Source: Lachnospiraceae bacterium
GTDB lineage: Bacteria > Bacillota > Clostridia > Lachnospirales > Lachnospiraceae
Assembly: GCA_030523275.1 (NCBI GenBank)
Contig: JAUNIX010000002.1
Location: 62,001 to 126,000, forward strand
Reading direction: 5' to 3'
DNA: 64,000 nucleotides
Under the pieces are notes generated by a model. The model was not told the DNA's origin. It did not search any database and was given only the letters and a program-made list of their open reading frames with translations. Positions 19,214-27,895 of the stretch are shown here, piece by piece. Each line of letters starts with the position of its first letter. The stretch's first letter is position 1. The position numbers and the translations under genes were made by a program.

Positions 19214-19455
19214 CCCATCCCTAGAAGGGACGAGGTTATCGCGGTACCACCCTAATTCTAAATTATCTATCATAATTTAGCACTTCATTCTGCGTAACGA
19301 GCAGTCACGTTATTTCCTACTATATCATTCAGAAATACAACTCTGGTGTGAAATTCGTGTAACCATCTGAACATAAAAGAGCTCTCAGCCAGTGACTCTT
19401 TCTCTCTGAATGAAAATAAATACACTACTATGCACCGTCTTCGTCTTTAACTTTT
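19204..19455 (-). promoter_or_regulatory. T-box riboswitch (tRNA-Phe) of pheST
   Basis: The minus strand has the T-box sequence AGGGTGGTACCGCG (19253-19240), which pairs with the uncharged tRNA acceptor end. It is followed by a terminator stem CCTCGTCCC / GGGATGGGG (19235-19213) and seven T's. A stem I region lies upstream. The candidate specifier is TTC at 19352-19350 in GAATTTCAC, agreeing with phenylalanine. Uncharged tRNA-Phe should favour the antiterminator. Confidence 0.93.
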
Positions 19456-19460
19456 CCTAT

Positions 19461-19488
19461 TTTATAATACAATGACGCTTACTGTCAA
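19461..19488 (-). promoter_or_regulatory. Promoter of the T-box-pheST transcript
   Basis: TTGACA (19488-19483) and TATAAA (19466-19461) with a 16-base spacer, just upstream of the T-box leader. Confidence 0.75.
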
Positions 19489-19644
19489 TACCTAAGATAT
19501 GTATTTTTCATGCATGAATTACCAAAAACTATATTATAATGATAATAAATCACAAAGTGTCCAGACTTGTGGTTTTGAAATGATTATGGTAAAATTTTAA
19601 TAATTATTTGCAAATATCAGATATTCTAGAAAGGTTATCGAAAT

Positions 19645-20466
19645 ATGATACAGATTATCGCAGCCGTACAGGCTATTATGACAAAGATGCGCCAGGATCA
19701 TATCGCTGCATTTGCAGCACAGGCAGCTTTCTTTATCGTATTATCCACATTTCCATTTATTATGTTTATTTTATATATCACTCGATATATGCCATTTAAT
19801 CAGGCAGATATTTTGATGGCCTGTAAAGAATATTTACCGGGACAATATAGTTCTTTAGTTATTTCAATCATCAACATGGTTTATGTACAGCAATCCACAG
19901 CATTATTGTCCTTTAATGCATTATCGTTATTATGGGCAGCCTCTAAAGGTGTAAATTCTTTAATCTATGGATTAAATTCTGTATATGAAATTGATGAAGA
20001 CCGTAATTTTATCGTTATGCGTTTGTTGTCTTCTCTTTATATCGTATTATTTACCGTTGCAATTATTTTTGGACTATTGGTTCTTGTATTTGGTAATACT
20101 TTTTTCTTATATGTTTGTCAATGGTTTCCAATTTTAGAGCAGATTACAACATTAGTGACATTAACTCGTATTTTTGTCAGCTTTACGATATTTGTTCTCT
20201 CCTTTCTGCTCATTTATAAATTTTTACCAAGCCAGAAAATCCGTTTTCACGAAGTTGTTCCCGGAGCATTATTTAGTGCAGTTGGTTGGGTCTTATTTTC
20301 CTTTGGTTTCTCACTCTATTATGGAAATTTCACCACTGTACTTAACATGTATGGAAATCTGACCGGTTTATTACTCGCATTGTTGTGGCTATATATGTGT
20401 ATGTATCTACTTCTGATCGGAGCAGAAATCAATTACCATTTCTATCATTCAGCACAATATTATTAA
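19645..20466 (+). CDS. YihY/BrkB-family membrane protein
   Basis: A 273-residue integral membrane protein with about six hydrophobic segments. Family marks: HIAAFAAQAAFFIVLSTFPF near the N-terminus, LWAASKGVNSLIYGLNSVYE near residue 100, and FHEVVPGALFSAVGWVLFSFGFSLY near 215. These proteins were once annotated as RNase BN, which is not supported. Function is unknown. It is a single gene, divergent from pheST, ending at a shared bidirectional terminator. Confidence 0.88.
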   Translation: MIQIIAAVQAIMTKMRQDHIAAFAAQAAFFIVLSTFPFIMFILYITRYMPFNQADILMACKEYLPGQYSSLVISIINMVYVQQSTALLSFNALSLLWAASKGVNSLIYGLNSVYEIDEDRNFIVMRLLSSLYIVLFTVAIIFGLLVLVFGNTFFLYVCQWFPILEQITTLVTLTRIFVSFTIFVLSFLLIYKFLPSQKIRFHEVVPGALFSAVGWVLFSFGFSLYYGNFTTVLNMYGNLTGLLLALLWLYMCMYLLLIGAEINYHFYHSAQYY

Positions 20467-20474
20467 ATCATATA

Positions 20475-20519
20475 AAAAACGGAATCTGTGCAATTTCTTT
20501 CTGCACGATTCCGTTTTTA
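20475..20519. terminator. Bidirectional terminator between yihY and the hypothetical gene
   Basis: AAAAACGGAATC(T)GTGCA pairs with TGCACGATTCCGTTTTT (one bulge). A- and T-tracts flank both sides, so it can end both convergent genes. Confidence 0.88.
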
Positions 20520-20520
20520 C

Positions 20521-20880
20521 TCATTTGGAATAAATAATTTCCACGTCGCCTTCTACAAAGCCCGCACCGATTCCCTGATAGGCTTTTAATCGGGTCGCAT
20601 TTGTTCCGTACTGCAAATATTCTTTCACAGTAGAAACCACTTTTTCCAACATATCTTCCCACTCTAAATCATATTCTAAATTTAATAAAGTTCTGCTCGT
20701 GTCAAATACTTCATCATATATCCAACCAGTATCCTCTAAATCAAAATGATCCGTTCCAACTAATTCGATAAAATAATGACCCGCTGAACTTTCATAGAGA
20801 TTAAAACAGATTGCAATCATATCGTCTGGAAATTGCTGTTCCATGATCCGATCTAGCCAAACTTCAAATTTTTTGTACAT
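20521..20880 (-). CDS. Hypothetical protein, 119 residues
   Basis: I do not recognise the family. It is small, soluble and acidic, with no signal peptide or membrane segment; noteworthy stretches are ICFNLYESSAGHYFIELVG and DLEDTGWIYDEVFDTS. The ATG follows AGGAAAC. It lies 12 bases after yqeY and is probably cotranscribed. The even codon use, good ribosome binding site and terminator 2 bases past the stop make it a real gene. Confidence 0.75.
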   Translation of the reverse strand: MYKKFEVWLDRIMEQQFPDDMIAICFNLYESSAGHYFIELVGTDHFDLEDTGWIYDEVFDTSRTLLNLEYDLEWEDMLEKVVSTVKEYLQYGTNATRLKAYQGIGAGFVEGDVEIIYSK

Positions 20881-20892
20881 GTTTCCTAATCC

Positions 20893-21339
20893 CTATTTTA
20901 ACATTCCAGAAACCATTTGATTTACCAATTTTCCATCTGCTTTGCCACGAACTTTTGGCATCAGATTTTTCATAATCACTCCACGGTCCTTCTTTGTTGG
21001 TTCTGCAATGCCAAGTTCATCTAATACTTCCTGGATTGTAGCCTTAATCTGTTCTTCATTCATTTCTTCCGGTGCAAATTCTTTATAAACAGACAAACGT
21101 AGCTGACACTCCTCGATTATATCCGTACGATCTGCTGGACAGGAATCCATTGTTTCCTTTGTTTGTTTAATTTCTTTTGCAATGACAGCATTTTCTTCTG
21201 ACTCTGTCAAATCTTCCCTTTTATCGATCTGTGCATTTTTTAAAGCGGAAAGCAGCATTGATAAAGAATCTTTTCGCGCTTTGTCTTTGGCTTTCATCGC
21301 TTTCATCATTTCTTTTCTGATTTCATCAATTTTACTCAT
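20893..21339 (-). CDS. yqeY: GatB/YqeY domain protein
   Basis: A 148-residue YqeY-type protein: helical N-terminal part (DEIRKEMMKAMKAKDKARKDSLSMLLSALKNAQID) and a C-terminal domain like the tail of GatB (LGIAEPTKKDRGVIMKNLMPKVRGKADGKLVNQMV). Stand-alone YqeY has no proven function; the GatB link suggests tRNA contact. The start at 21339 is seven bases after AAGG; an ATG at 21357 is less well placed. Its promoter is at 21373-21401. Confidence 0.9.
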   Translation of the reverse strand: MSKIDEIRKEMMKAMKAKDKARKDSLSMLLSALKNAQIDKREDLTESEENAVIAKEIKQTKETMDSCPADRTDIIEECQLRLSVYKEFAPEEMNEEQIKATIQEVLDELGIAEPTKKDRGVIMKNLMPKVRGKADGKLVNQMVSGMLK

Positions 21340-21372
21340 TTTCATTCCTTCTTTCAAATATTGTTATCCACT

Positions 21373-21401
21373 AGTATACCATTTTAAAATATGGGATTCA
21401 A
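21373..21401 (-). promoter_or_regulatory. Promoter of yqeY
   Basis: TTGAAT (21401-21396) and TATACT (21378-21373) with a 17-base spacer, 34 bases before the start codon. Confidence 0.65.
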
Positions 21402-21420
21402 GAAACCGGAGGAAACCTCT

Positions 21421-21466
21421 AACCAAATGAAACACGCCCTAAGAGTTTCATCGGTTCACGTGTAAC
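21421..21466 (-). repeat. Intergenic repeat family B, copy 3 (partial)
   Basis: The minus strand shares CACG-GAACCGATGAAACTC and GTGTTTCAT with the other copies. It keeps the 25-base hairpin ATGAAAC-N11-GTTTCAT but lacks the front half and the T-tract. A separate perfect 11-bp hairpin (21478-21503) without a U-tract lies beside it and may be a weak end of rpiB. Confidence 0.55.
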
Positions 21467-21565
21467 AGCACACTACAAACAGGACACCATAAGGTGTCCT
21501 GTTACGTATAAGTATGTATTTAGGTTGGATATTTATAATATGGCTTTTATATATTATATTTTTGT

Positions 21566-22003
21566 TTACTGTTCATTTTCAAAATCTACGATTCTCTGTA
21601 CTTTGTCACCGGATCTGCCATTTGGATCGAATGTGCAAGATAAGTATTCCTCAACCATCATTTTGGCAAGTTGAATTCCAATGACCTGAGAACCCATTGT
21701 AATGATATTCGCATGATTTGATAATTCTGCTCTCTGAGCTTGATAAATATCATGGATACATGCTGCATAAGCACCCTTTACTTTATTTGCTGCAATTGAT
21801 ACCCCAATGCCAGTACCACAGACAACAATGCCTCGATCATATTCTTTGGCAGCAACGGCCTGTGCCACTTTAATTGCTGTATTCGCATAGATTGGATCTT
21901 CGCTTCCAAAATCTGCAACTTCATGACCAAGTTCCTTTACATATTCCATCAATTCTACTTTAAAATCCTGCGCGTTTGGATCGCAGCCAAATGCTATTTT
22001 CAT
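21566..22003 (-). CDS. rpiB: RpiB/LacAB-family sugar-phosphate isomerase
   Basis: A 145-residue enzyme. The motif VVCGTGIGVSIAANKVKGAYAA holds the catalytic Cys62; HDIYQAQRAELSNHANI follows. The family interconverts aldose and ketose phosphates, classically ribose 5-phosphate and ribulose 5-phosphate, but members also act on other pentoses and hexoses. The ATG follows AAGGAGG. It is last in an operon with a GntR regulator and a glycerol-1-phosphate dehydrogenase-like enzyme, so a specialised substrate is possible. Confidence 0.88.
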   Translation of the reverse strand: MKIAFGCDPNAQDFKVELMEYVKELGHEVADFGSEDPIYANTAIKVAQAVAAKEYDRGIVVCGTGIGVSIAANKVKGAYAACIHDIYQAQRAELSNHANIITMGSQVIGIQLAKMMVEEYLSCTFDPNGRSGDKVQRIVDFENEQ

Positions 22004-22062
22004 CGTGTTTCCTCCTTGCTTATTACTTTTTACTCATGCTACATATCTATTTATAAAACTGT

Positions 22063-23247
22063 TTATTCAGCTCCATAAATCCTATCGGTAATGATCTTTG
22101 CGCATTCTTCAATGCGTCCTTTGTCTACTGCTGTCTGTAAGATACTGTAACGATTTCTTACCGTATTGCCTTCCACAATACTGTTATAGAATAATTCTCT
22201 ATCAATGCCAACTTCTGTTGGAAGTACTGGGGCACCTGCTGTACGAAGTAAGGCTTCTACTTCTTCTCTTGTTGGAGCAAGTTCCATTGCGCAATCTGGT
22301 ACATCATCTTTCATTAATTCAAACATTTCAGCAATGATCGGTGTTGCGATACCAACTTTAATACCGTGTAATTCTGGGAATTTTCCTCTTGCGATAAAAT
22401 CCATTTCCCAATAATGACTTAACATATGCTCTGCACCAGATGCCGGTCTTGATACTCCAATCAATCCCATTGCTACACCAGTCAGTGTTAACGCTTCGAT
22501 TAAGTAAAGAATTGCATTTTCGTCACGTTTTGCAAGTCCTTCTGCATTATCTACAACTTTCTGAAGAGCTCTTTGAACTAATGTTACACATGTTTCACAA
22601 CAATAATCTCCTGCAATTTCTCTTGCCAAATACCAATCAGCCAATGCAGTTAATTTACCTAGAACATCTCCAAATCCAGCATGAATCAGATGCATAGGTG
22701 CTTCTTTCATAATATCGGTATCGCCGACAATCGCATATGGAAGAGTTGCAATAAATGAAATTTTTCTTCCAGCCTTGATCATAGGTGCACCATCTGATGC
22801 ATATCCATCCATAGATGGCGCGGTACATACAATAATATATGGAATGCCTGTTCTTGCAGACATATATTTTGCAAGGTCATTTAAAGTACCAGAACCAACA
22901 GACACAATCAACCCTGTTCCGGGATCTAATTCCATAAACAAACGTCCTAAAACTTTTTCATCAGGGATCAAAATACCATCTCCTGTATCAAAGCTAAAAC
23001 TTTTCACGTCAAATCCATTGTCTTCTAAAATCTTTAATGTTCTTTCTCCAGCTGCTTCATAAGTATGATTATCACTCATCATAAATACTTGTTTATCTTT
23101 AAAAGGTTCTGCAATTTCTGCAAGAGTAGGAAGAGTTCCTTTTCCAATAGACATATATTTAATATCTAATGTGTGATGATGACCACAGCTACAGTCAAAA
23201 TTTGCATTTGCCATTTCATTGATTGTCATGTTTAAAATTTCATTCAT
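22063..23247 (-). CDS. sn-Glycerol-1-phosphate dehydrogenase family protein (AraM/EgsA)
   Basis: A 394-residue iron-type alcohol dehydrogenase-fold protein. It has the cofactor loop VSVGSGTLNDLAKY and metal-binding histidines in GAEHMLSHYWEM and FPELHGIKVGI. CTAPSMDGYASDGAPM is typical of AraM/EgsA enzymes that reduce dihydroxyacetone phosphate to sn-glycerol 1-phosphate. The N-terminal ANFDCSCGHHH is a short Cys/His-rich tag seen in bacterial relatives. It lies between gntR (18 bases) and rpiB; no pcrB-type lipid gene is near, so the true substrate is open. Confidence 0.82.
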   Translation of the reverse strand: MNEILNMTINEMANANFDCSCGHHHTLDIKYMSIGKGTLPTLAEIAEPFKDKQVFMMSDNHTYEAAGERTLKILEDNGFDVKSFSFDTGDGILIPDEKVLGRLFMELDPGTGLIVSVGSGTLNDLAKYMSARTGIPYIIVCTAPSMDGYASDGAPMIKAGRKISFIATLPYAIVGDTDIMKEAPMHLIHAGFGDVLGKLTALADWYLAREIAGDYCCETCVTLVQRALQKVVDNAEGLAKRDENAILYLIEALTLTGVAMGLIGVSRPASGAEHMLSHYWEMDFIARGKFPELHGIKVGIATPIIAEMFELMKDDVPDCAMELAPTREEVEALLRTAGAPVLPTEVGIDRELFYNSIVEGNTVRNRYSILQTAVDKGRIEECAKIITDRIYGAE

Positions 23248-23265
23248 AGTATTCTCTCCTTTTTA

Positions 23266-24018
23266 TTATTCATTGCTATGTTTACTTAAATTAGGTTTAT
23301 TTCCATAAACCGCAATTTCGTACTTCGTTCTATATGCCTGTGTTGTTACTTCTACATACTCAACAATCCGCTTTTTTGTATCATATGTAATAGAGGAACG
23401 CACAGAGATTGGCTCATTTTCCTCAATTTCCAATTGTAATGCCTCGTATGCATTCGCCGGCTTCACTTCTAATACCTGTTGCATCCATTCAATCTGGATT
23501 CCGAATTCGCTCATTGCATCATATAAAGATTGATTGGTGAAATCGACTTTTGGAAGTTCCGGCATATAATCAACCGGATGATAGGAATTTGTTAAGCTAT
23601 ATAACTCTTTGCCGATGTAACGTAAACGCTCTAAATGAAATACCATATCTCCTTCTTGAATATCTAACTTATCTGCAATTTTTTTTGATGCCGGCTCAAT
23701 CTTTTGCAGAAGAATTTTACTACTAGTAATTTTCCCTTGAAGCTTTACATCATTATAGAATCCCATAATTGAATTCATCTGGTGATCCACATGGGGACCT
23801 TCCCCAACAAAAAAAGTCCCTTTTCCTTGCAATCGAATAATTTTTCCGTCCTTTTCCAATACATCAATTGCTTTTCGAATTGTCGGTCTGCTTGTATTAA
23901 AAATCTCACATAATTCCCTCTCTCCTGGAAGTGGAGAATAATAATCAAGATTCCGATACTTATCTAATATTTGTTCGCTCAATTGGATATACAAAGGTTT
24001 GTCTCTTCTCTCTGACAT
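23266..24018 (-). CDS. GntR/HutC-family transcriptional regulator
   Basis: About 250 residues: a winged helix (PLPGERELCEIFNTSRPTIRKAIDVLEKDGKIIRLQGKGTFFV) and a C-terminal UTRA ligand domain. The ATG at 24018 is 7 bases after AAGGAGG. It heads the operon with the AraM-like dehydrogenase and rpiB and probably represses it in response to a sugar phosphate. A 15-base palindrome upstream and a half-site in the promoter spacer are likely operators. Confidence 0.88.
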   Translation of the reverse strand: MSERRDKPLYIQLSEQILDKYRNLDYYSPLPGERELCEIFNTSRPTIRKAIDVLEKDGKIIRLQGKGTFFVGEGPHVDHQMNSIMGFYNDVKLQGKITSSKILLQKIEPASKKIADKLDIQEGDMVFHLERLRYIGKELYSLTNSYHPVDYMPELPKVDFTNQSLYDAMSEFGIQIEWMQQVLEVKPANAYEALQLEIEENEPISVRSSITYDTKKRIVEYVEVTTQAYRTKYEIAVYGNKPNLSKHSNE

Positions 24019-24040
24019 CTGCATCCCTCCTTCTGGTTAT

Positions 24041-24092
24041 AATATAGCACTTCTTTTACCACTTGTCAACTATTATTTTTACCAGTGGTAAA
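24041..24092 (-). promoter_or_regulatory. gntR operon promoter with candidate operator
   Basis: TTGACA (24069-24064) and TATATT (24046-24041) with a 17-base spacer. Upstream, 24078-24092 is the palindrome TTTACCA-G-TGGTAAA; the spacer holds a second half-site, AAGTGGTAAAA. This layout fits autorepression by the adjacent HutC-type regulator. Confidence 0.65.
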
Positions 24093-24097
24093 TATTA

Positions 24098-24205
24098 TTA
24101 TTTACGCGAAGGCACAAGTCAAGCGGAAACGACCCAGGTCGTTTCCATTTGCCGCCGCACGCGAACCGATGAAACTCGCAAAGCATGTTTCATTCGGTTT
24201 TTATT
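24098..24205 (+). repeat. Intergenic repeat family B, copy 1
   Basis: Contains CGAAGGCACAAG, the hairpin GGAAACGACC-CA-GGTCGTTTCC (24125-24146), CCGCACG, and the hairpin ATGAAAC-N11-GTTTCAT (24169-24193) followed by TCGGTTTTT. It matches 42907-43053 reversed; the two differ in the middle part. It lies between gntR and the Xaa-Pro aminopeptidase gene. Confidence 0.75.
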
Positions 24206-24273
24206 GTTTTACTTGCCATTCTCCATAACTATGTCTACAATATGAGTAGAACAAAGGAGGCGATTTTAGCTTT

Positions 24274-26055
24274 ATGAAACAAGAAATTTTACAACTACAA
24301 CAAGAAATGAAAAAAAATGGAGTTGATTTTTATCTGATCCCAACCTCAGATTATCATCACTCAGAATATATTAGCAATTACTTTAAATGTCGCGAATATC
24401 TAAGCGGTTTTACCGGTTCCGCCGGTACTTTGCTCGTCACTCTGTCAGACGCTTATTTGTGGACCGATGGTCGTTATTTTTTACAGGCAGAACAGGAATT
24501 AGCAGGCAGCGGAATCACACTGATGCGCGACGGCATGGCCGATGTACCAACCATATCTGATTTTTTAAAAACTCATATTCAGGCTGGACAAACCTTAGGT
24601 TTTGATGGACGTCTTTATACGACTAGCTTTATTATCGCACTGCAAAGAAAACTGTCTGCCAAAAAAGTTCAGATAAAATATAACTTAGATCTTCCACACA
24701 AAATTTGGACGGATTGCCCTCCGCTCTCTTCGGAACCAGTTTATCATTTTCCAGAATCATATGCTGGAACTCCAGTTTCAGAGAAACTAGATGGATATCG
24801 TAATTATCTAAAAAAATATCGTGCTGATTGTCAGCTACTAAATGGACTGATGGATATAGCCTGGTTGTTTAATCTGAGAGGACATGATGTTGCCTGTACA
24901 CCAGTATTTTTAGCCTATGCTTATATTTCTACCAAAGAAGCTATCCTTTTTGTGCAAGATGGCGTTTTGACAAACGAGGCAAAAGAGCACTTACTCACCA
25001 ATCATGTGACGGTTCAATCTTATGAGACTTTTTATGAGTTTGTAAAAAATATCCAAAAGAAACGAATCCTCGTTGATCACTCAGATTTAAATTATTGCTG
25101 TTATCAGGCACTTTCTAATACAAATGTTTTGCTTCGCTGCGCTAAGTGGACCACAATGGAAAAAATCGTCAAATCAGAAATTGAGATTGAAAACACAAAA
25201 AATTGCCACATTCGCGATGGTGTTTATATGACAAAATTCATGTATTGGCTCAAACACACAATCAAAGAACGAACTTTATCCGAATTAGAAGTTGCCAACT
25301 ATATCGATAACCTGCGTCTTTCTGATCGTCTTGCTCTGGATTTAAGTTTTGAAACCATATCTGCATACGGATCAAACGCGGCCATTGTCCATTACAGCGC
25401 CTCTGTCGAATCAAATGCAGTCGTTGAACCAAAAGGTATGCTTTTGGTTGATTCCGGAGGACAATATCTAGATGGAACGACTGATATTACTCGCACATTC
25501 ATTCTCGGACCAATCACCGATGAAGAGAAATTATGTTATACCACAACCTGCCGTTCTATGCTTCATCTTGCCAATGCTAAATTTTTATCTGGATGTCGCG
25601 GAAGCAACTTGGACTGTCTGGCAAGAGAACCAATGTGGGAATTAGGCATTGATTTTCGTCATGGAACCGGTCACGGCGTCGGCCATGTTTTAAGTGTTCA
25701 CGAAGGTCCTAATAATTTCCGTTATCTTGTCAACCAAAACAACCTTGATGCAGTCCTTCTCCCAGGTATGGTGACAACCGATGAACCAGGTATCTATCAG
25801 ACCGGTAAATTTGGAATCCGTATTGAAAACGAACTATTATGTAAGAAATGGAAACGAAATGAATATGGACAGTTTCTTGAATTTGAGTATTTGACTTATG
25901 TACCAATCGATCTAGACGGTATTGATGTCACTCTTATGAATAAACAGGAAAAAAGCTGGCTAAATGATTATCACAAGCGTGTATATGATATCATCTCTCC
26001 TCATCTTATCTATGAAGAAAAAGAATGGTTAAAGACTTATACACGACCAATTTAA
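24274..26055 (+). CDS. Xaa-Pro aminopeptidase (M24B)
   Basis: A 593-residue protein with two creatinase-like N-terminal domains and an M24 catalytic domain. Metal ligands are visible in LLVDSGGQYLDGTTDITRTF (two Asp), GTGHGVGH (His), TDEPGIY (Glu) and FGIRIENELL (Glu). It should remove an N-terminal residue ahead of proline from cytosolic peptides. The ATG is 12 bases after AAAGGAGG, longer than ideal, but no better start exists. Single gene with a bidirectional terminator after it. Confidence 0.92.
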   Translation: MKQEILQLQQEMKKNGVDFYLIPTSDYHHSEYISNYFKCREYLSGFTGSAGTLLVTLSDAYLWTDGRYFLQAEQELAGSGITLMRDGMADVPTISDFLKTHIQAGQTLGFDGRLYTTSFIIALQRKLSAKKVQIKYNLDLPHKIWTDCPPLSSEPVYHFPESYAGTPVSEKLDGYRNYLKKYRADCQLLNGLMDIAWLFNLRGHDVACTPVFLAYAYISTKEAILFVQDGVLTNEAKEHLLTNHVTVQSYETFYEFVKNIQKKRILVDHSDLNYCCYQALSNTNVLLRCAKWTTMEKIVKSEIEIENTKNCHIRDGVYMTKFMYWLKHTIKERTLSELEVANYIDNLRLSDRLALDLSFETISAYGSNAAIVHYSASVESNAVVEPKGMLLVDSGGQYLDGTTDITRTFILGPITDEEKLCYTTTCRSMLHLANAKFLSGCRGSNLDCLAREPMWELGIDFRHGTGHGVGHVLSVHEGPNNFRYLVNQNNLDAVLLPGMVTTDEPGIYQTGKFGIRIENELLCKKWKRNEYGQFLEFEYLTYVPIDLDGIDVTLMNKQEKSWLNDYHKRVYDIISPHLIYEEKEWLKTYTRPI

Positions 26056-26074
26056 CAAATTTCCCGATAAGAAC

Positions 26075-26116
26075 AAAAACGGTTCACAGAATTTACTCGA
26101 TCTGTGAACCGTTTTT
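26075..26116. terminator. Bidirectional terminator
   Basis: A 16-bp perfect stem AAAAACGGTTCACAGA / TCTGTGAACCGTTTTT between two convergent genes. Confidence 0.9.
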
Positions 26117-26119
26117 CTA

Positions 26120-26959
26120 TTATTTTTCATTTCCTTCTTTAAACCAATAATTATAAATTTCCTGATACTGACCACTTAGATCAATCTGCTTCATACCAAC
26201 ATTAAATTCATCCAAATACTTAAATTGTTTGTTGCACATAATTCCATAGTTAGACTGTTCTTCATACAGATCAGATTCTACGATCTCAATATTACTGTCC
26301 GGATGATTGTTTAGATAATACTCCACTCCTGTAGTATCATAGATGCTGGCATCAATTTTCCCCTTTTCTAAGGCATGAAATACTTCTGTCATCGTCTTAT
26401 ACGTCTTAATTTTATTATTAAATTTCTTTAAATACTGTAATAAATATTCATGTGCGGCTGTTCCCTTTTCAACCCCCAGCTTCATATGAACAATATCCTT
26501 TTTTGTCTCTGCTTCCACTTCTTTGTTTTTGATCAAGGTCATCGAGTTTTCGAAATAAGAATCCGTGTATTTGAACCTGTCCATTCTAGAATCCGTAATT
26601 GAAATTCCACTGATCGCACAATCAACTTTGCCGGCTTCCATGTCCTTTTCGATGGCATCCATCTGTTCCACAACAAGAACATATTCAAAACCAAGATATT
26701 CACTGAGTGCATCTAAATAATCAATATCAAATCCTTCCATTTCTCCGGTTTCTTCGTTTTTATACGTAAATGGGGCGAAATCAGGAGAAACACCAACTTT
26801 TAAAGTCACCCCTTTCATCGAATCTTTTGTTTTCACAGAGGTGATTTCTTCTTTCTCTTGTTCTTCATTTGTATCTGTGTTCTTTTTCCATGGAACAGTA
26901 CAACCTGTCAACCCTAATACGAGACTTAATGTCAACAATAATGTCATTATTTTTTTCAT
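26120..26959 (-). CDS. Amino-acid-type ABC transporter substrate-binding lipoprotein
   Basis: About 279 residues. The signal peptide MKKIMTLLLTLSLVLGLTGC ends in a lipobox with lipidated Cys20. The rest is a family 3 solute-binding protein: LKVGVSPDFAPFTYKNEETGEMEGFDIDYLDALSEYLG, then DCAISGISITDSR. Such proteins bind polar amino acids outside the membrane. No permease or ATPase gene is beside it, so its transporter lies elsewhere or it has another role. The start follows AGGAG. Confidence 0.87.
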   Translation of the reverse strand: MKKIMTLLLTLSLVLGLTGCTVPWKKNTDTNEEQEKEEITSVKTKDSMKGVTLKVGVSPDFAPFTYKNEETGEMEGFDIDYLDALSEYLGFEYVLVVEQMDAIEKDMEAGKVDCAISGISITDSRMDRFKYTDSYFENSMTLIKNKEVEAETKKDIVHMKLGVEKGTAAHEYLLQYLKKFNNKIKTYKTMTEVFHALEKGKIDASIYDTTGVEYYLNNHPDSNIEIVESDLYEEQSNYGIMCNKQFKYLDEFNVGMKQIDLSGQYQEIYNYWFKEGNEK

Positions 26960-27057
26960 TTTAATTTCTCCTATTCTTGAAATTCGTATCACAGCTTAAT
27001 CATACCACATCTTGAAACGAAGAAAAAGTTTTTACCATTATTTACTTTATGAAAAAA

Positions 27058-27087
27058 GTATAAATTCATCTCAAAAAGCACATTCTT
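27058..27087 (+). promoter_or_regulatory. Possible forespore (sigma F/G) promoter of sigG
   Basis: GTATA (27058-27062) and CATTCTT (27081-27087) with an 18-base spacer resemble the sigma G consensus (GHATR and CATNHTA, last base off). The -10 is 30 bases from the sigG start. Confidence 0.45.
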
Positions 27088-27117
27088 TTATTAAAGAATT
27101 TTCGGGAGGTAATGATT

Positions 27118-27894
27118 ATGGCTCTAAACAAAGTAGAAATCTGCGGGGTAAATACAGCAAAACTCCCTCTCTTAAATAATCAAGAAAAAGAAGAATTATT
27201 TGAAAAAATAGAACAGGGTGACTTAGAGGCACGAGAAAAATATATTAAAGGTAACTTAAGATTAGTTTTAAGTGTCATTCAACGATTTGGCAACAGTGGT
27301 GAAAATGCAGATGACCTATTTCAAGTAGGCTGTATTGGATTAATGAAAGCAATCGATAATTTTGATCGCAGCTTAAATGTGAAATTCTCAACCTATGCCG
27401 TACCAATGATCATCGGTGAAGTACGCCGGTATTTACGTGATAATAATTCCATCCGTGTCAGCCGCTCTCTTAGAGACATTGCATACAAAGCTATTTCTGC
27501 CAAAGAAAGACTGTTAAAGACACAGTGCAAAGAACCGACAATTGACGAAATTGCCAAAGAAATTGATATGAAAAAAGAAGATATCTTATTTGCACTCGAT
27601 GCGATTGCCAGCCCTATCTCTTTACATGAACCTTTATATCAGGAAGGTGGAGATACACTTTATCTGATGGATCAGGTTGGTGACAAAAAAAATACCGAAG
27701 AAACTTGGGTAGAAGATTTGTCTTTGAAAGAAGCTATGAAGCGACTTTCCGATCGCGAAAAAAGAATCATTGATCTTCGCTTTTTCCGCGGCAAAACCCA
27801 GACCGAAGTAGCAGAAGAAATCAGTATTAGTCAAGCCCAGGTTAGCCGCTTGGAGAAAAATGCACTCAAGTCCATGAGAAATTATTTATCGTAG
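27118..27894 (+). CDS. sigG: RNA polymerase sporulation sigma factor G
   Basis: About 258 residues. It begins MALNKVEICGVNTAKLPLL, the diagnostic N-terminus of SigG. Region 2 is NLRLVLSVIQRFGNSGENADDLFQVGCIGLMKAIDNF and region 4 ends ISQAQVSRLEKNALKSM. It directs late forespore transcription after engulfment. The ATG at 27118 is 8 bases after GGGAGG. Unlike Bacillus subtilis, where it follows sigE on the same strand, it is convergent with sigE, one base between stop codons. Confidence 0.96.
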   Translation: MALNKVEICGVNTAKLPLLNNQEKEELFEKIEQGDLEAREKYIKGNLRLVLSVIQRFGNSGENADDLFQVGCIGLMKAIDNFDRSLNVKFSTYAVPMIIGEVRRYLRDNNSIRVSRSLRDIAYKAISAKERLLKTQCKEPTIDEIAKEIDMKKEDILFALDAIASPISLHEPLYQEGGDTLYLMDQVGDKKNTEETWVEDLSLKEAMKRLSDREKRIIDLRFFRGKTQTEVAEEISISQAQVSRLEKNALKSMRNYLS

Positions 27895-27895
27895 T

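Noticed and set aside
20468..20662. 64-codon minus-strand frame at the end of the hypothetical gene
   Set aside because: It overlaps the 119-residue gene in another frame and runs through a terminator.
21478..21503. Perfect 11-bp hairpin as an rpiB terminator
   Set aside because: There is no U-tract on the minus strand, so I do not call it a terminator.
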